Positions 17,814 to 19,258 of a stretch of DNA of 19,258 bases are shown one piece after another; the stretch's first letter is position 1, and every line of letters starts with the position of its first letter. The notes beneath the pieces are model-generated. The model made no database searches, was not told where the DNA came from, and worked only from the letters and a program-made list of their open reading frames with translations. The position numbers and the translations under genes are program-made. Source of the stretch: JACNLN01 sp964626495 (GTDB lineage: Bacteria > Fidelibacterota > Marinisomatia > Marinisomatales > CAZVFT01); contig CAZVFT010000049.1 in NCBI GenBank assembly GCA_964626495.1, forward strand, positions 1 through 19,258, in the 5' to 3' direction.

Positions 17814-18805
17814 TGAGTAAGACTATAAATAGATTAGTTCTCTTTACATTCTTTTGTACTCCAATGTGTGGACAACCATATTATGGGGCAGGAGCCTTCC
17901 TTAACCAGGGTATGTCTGCAAGAGGATTAGGTTTAGGTGGTGCATGTATAGCTAAAGTGAATGATCCGTCGTCAGTCTATTGGAACCCTGCAGGGGTCGT
18001 AAATAGACGTGGAATTAATGTCCAAGTGTCCGATTTGAAAAATACCCAGTTTTACACGACATTTGATGATGTAAACTACCCACAATTTGCCATCACTTAC
18101 TCTCCATCAAAAGCGAGTCTTACATATTTTCATTGGGGGCTAGGCTTAGGCGGAAGTGCATTCTTTGTAAGGGAGATAGATGAATATGATGAGCAGTCTA
18201 ATTATATCCGTAGTTTCAGTTTCGGTGAATATGTGCTTTTCTTATCCCTAGCTTTGGAAACCCAAAACTTTCGACTTGGGATTTCCTACAAATATCTAGA
18301 GCAGAACGTAGGAGGTTATCATAACTCATCAGATTTAAGAGACAACAAGAAAGGGGTTGATTTTGGACTTCAGTTCAGACCCGTTAGTTTCTTGTCATTT
18401 GGAATAATGATCAGGGATAGAATGAAGATCGGGTCATACGATGTAATTCCTAGAACAGTAACCACGGGGATTGCTTTTTCTTCTGAAAGGTTAGAACTTG
18501 CGCTAGATTACCAAATCAGTGAAAGTTCGTTCTCACGCATCAAATCTGGAATGGAAATCAGACTAGGAAAGAACTATGAGTGGGAGATTCGAATGGGAAT
18601 AAAGGATATTCCACTCAATGACAGAAGCCTCCCCAATAGACTCTGGAAAATGAATTCAAAAGGCAATTTAGGATTTGGTTATACTTGGAAATTTGAAAAG
18701 GTAATACATGGTATATCTCTCGATGTAGCTATTCAACAAGAAATATACCCAACATTTTTATCTCCATTTTCTAGAATTGTAGCTACGACAATAACATTGT
18801 TCTAG
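17813..18805 (+). CDS. PorV/PorQ-family outer-membrane barrel protein
   Basis: 330 residues from ATG 17813, which overlaps the giant's stop as TGATG. A TTG at 17810 adds one residue and is less likely. A signal peptide (LVLFTFFCTPMCGQ) precedes the hallmark of the family, QGMSARGLGLGGACIAKVND then SSVYWNPAG (about residues 32-60), which matches the N-terminal 'g-ar--gmGgA--A---d--a-~~WNPAgl' signature of PorV/PorQ and FadL-like barrels. Alternating hydrophobic strands follow and the chain ends in ITLF with a terminal Phe, as expected for outer-membrane barrels. In T9SS, PorV binds C-terminal sorting domains and shuttles cargo. The cargo-like domain encoded immediately upstream makes a dedicated partner role likely. 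Whether the organism has a complete T9SS cannot be seen here. Confidence 0.85.
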   Translation: MSKTINRLVLFTFFCTPMCGQPYYGAGAFLNQGMSARGLGLGGACIAKVNDPSSVYWNPAGVVNRRGINVQVSDLKNTQFYTTFDDVNYPQFAITYSPSKASLTYFHWGLGLGGSAFFVREIDEYDEQSNYIRSFSFGEYVLFLSLALETQNFRLGISYKYLEQNVGGYHNSSDLRDNKKGVDFGLQFRPVSFLSFGIMIRDRMKIGSYDVIPRTVTTGIAFSSERLELALDYQISESSFSRIKSGMEIRLGKNYEWEIRMGIKDIPLNDRSLPNRLWKMNSKGNLGFGYTWKFEKVIHGISLDVAIQQEIYPTFLSPFSRIVATTITLF

Positions 18806-18914
18806 ATCAGTACCTGTCCTTTATAAAAACTGAATCCACCACATAAACCATAACCTGTTTATCCTGTAACCAACCCTTACGGGAATGTGAACTTTTATAT
18901 TCGCTAGTAATGAG

Positions 18915-18943
18915 AATGACTATTTCAGTCGTTGACTTTTTTT
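18915..18943 (+). terminator. Candidate Rho-independent terminator of the operon
   Basis: AATGACT and AGTCGTT pair into a seven-base stem (one T-G wobble) with loop ATTTC. Three bases (GAC) then precede a run of seven T at 18937-18943. It lies 110 bases after the last stop codon. The stem is short and AT-rich, so the call is moderate. Confidence 0.45.
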
Positions 18944-19062
18944 GTTTAATTCAATCATTCAAAAAGTTTTCTCTTGTTGGATTTGTGTGTAAAGACCTAT
19001 TATTGCTGTTTTCATTTGAGCCATCTTTTTACTAAATTTTTGGGATTATAGAAGCCATGTTT

Positions 19063-19082
19063 TTAGGTTTTTTGAAACCTAA
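19063..19082. repeat. Perfect inverted repeat, 8-base stem
   Basis: TTAGGTTT, loop TTTG, AAACCTAA. There is no T-run on the exit side of either strand, so it is not a standard terminator. The function is unknown. Confidence 0.5.
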
Positions 19083-19193
19083 TAAAACAAAATATAAAAC
19101 TCACATTATCAGGAATGGTAAATGTTTAATTTGAAAACATTTTGATGTTCAAAGGTTGTTAGATGTAAAAGATTTTTGTCTAGAACTTTAAGA

Positions 19194-19209
19194 GGGTTAT
19201 AGATAACCC
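19194..19209. repeat. Perfect inverted repeat, 6-base stem
   Basis: GGGTTA, loop TAGA, TAACCC. No T-run follows. It could be a chance palindrome or an operator for a gene beyond the window. Confidence 0.35.
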
Positions 19210-19258
19210 GTTGTGCATATTAATTTGTTGAAGAAAAGAGACTGTGCATTAGCTTCTT

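Larger units (their letters stand above)
18806..19258. other. AT-rich intergenic region after the operon
   Basis: The 453 bases to the window end contain no credible gene on either strand; the longest ORF noticed is 25 codons. The region holds one terminator candidate (18915-18943) and two short perfect inverted repeats. No convincing promoter or RNA gene is visible. Confidence 0.7.

Noticed and set aside
18976..19010. Bacteroidota-type promoter (TTG ... TANNTTTG)
   Set aside because: TTGTTGG followed by TATTATTG has a tolerable spacing but a mismatch in the -7 box, and no gene start lies just downstream. In AT-rich sequence such matches are expected by chance.
19058..19135. 25-codon ORF (MFLGFLKPNK...)
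   Set aside because: It is very short, lies over an inverted repeat in AT-rich DNA, has no ribosome-binding site, and has no hydrophobic or toxin-like pattern beyond chance.

Overview
The window is about 19 kb of AT-rich DNA carrying ten genes, all on the + strand and packed so tightly (overlaps of 1 to 11 bases or gaps of 1 to 6 bases) that they look like one transcription unit. The start of the unit lies before base 1. It probably ends at a candidate Rho-independent terminator near 18,915-18,943. No RNA gene, insertion sequence, integrase or CRISPR array is visible. Two signs point to a Gram-negative bacterium of the FCB group (Bacteroidota, Neomarinimicrobiota, Calditrichota and relatives): a T9SS/FlgD-like C-terminal domain with an NYPNPF motif, and a PorV/PorQ-type outer-membrane protein. 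A marine Neomarinimicrobiota-like lineage would fit, but that is a guess. Most starts lack a clear Shine-Dalgarno sequence, which also fits this group.

Left part (1-4400): a nearly complete peptide/nickel (Opp/Dpp) type ABC importer. It consists of the C-terminus of a family-5 solute-binding protein, two permeases with EAA loops, and two ATPases with all nucleotide-binding motifs and a C-terminal cysteine cluster. The first ATPase has an unusual insertion of about 110 residues between Walker A and the Q-loop.

Middle part (4397-10912): three exported or membrane-tethered proteins. The first is a giant of about 1414 residues, made of beta-repeats, a helical TPR-like stretch and a C-terminal hydrophobic anchor. 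The second, 362 residues, has a coiled coil, a beta domain and a C-terminal anchor. The third, 398 residues, looks like a TolB-type beta-propeller with an N-terminal membrane anchor. The first two match no family I can name.

Right part (10914-18805): a second giant, an adhesin-like secreted protein of at least about 2480 residues. In order it has a signal peptide, near-identical cadherin/tandem-95 repeats, a PKD-like domain, about eight beta-repeats of 115-135 residues, Ig-like domains and a C-terminal sorting domain. A PorV/PorQ-like barrel gene follows. The giant's repeat region is broken by two 100-N scaffold gaps. Every gap flank is an exact 55-base repeat, which is the signature of a k=55 de Bruijn assembly, and the reading frames predict true gap lengths of 215 + 303n and 528 + 630m bases. 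The gene is therefore intact in reality, and the apparent breaks are artefacts.

The most notable point is the combination. The same beta-repeat family ('IG-P ... ED ... I-LRIP ... W ... GDSI-L-GL') occurs in both giants, and these sit in one operon with a peptide-type importer and a PorV-like export partner. My inference is a surface capture and uptake system for peptides or polymers in which the two giants interact or span the envelope. The sequence shows the architecture and linkage but not the substrate.
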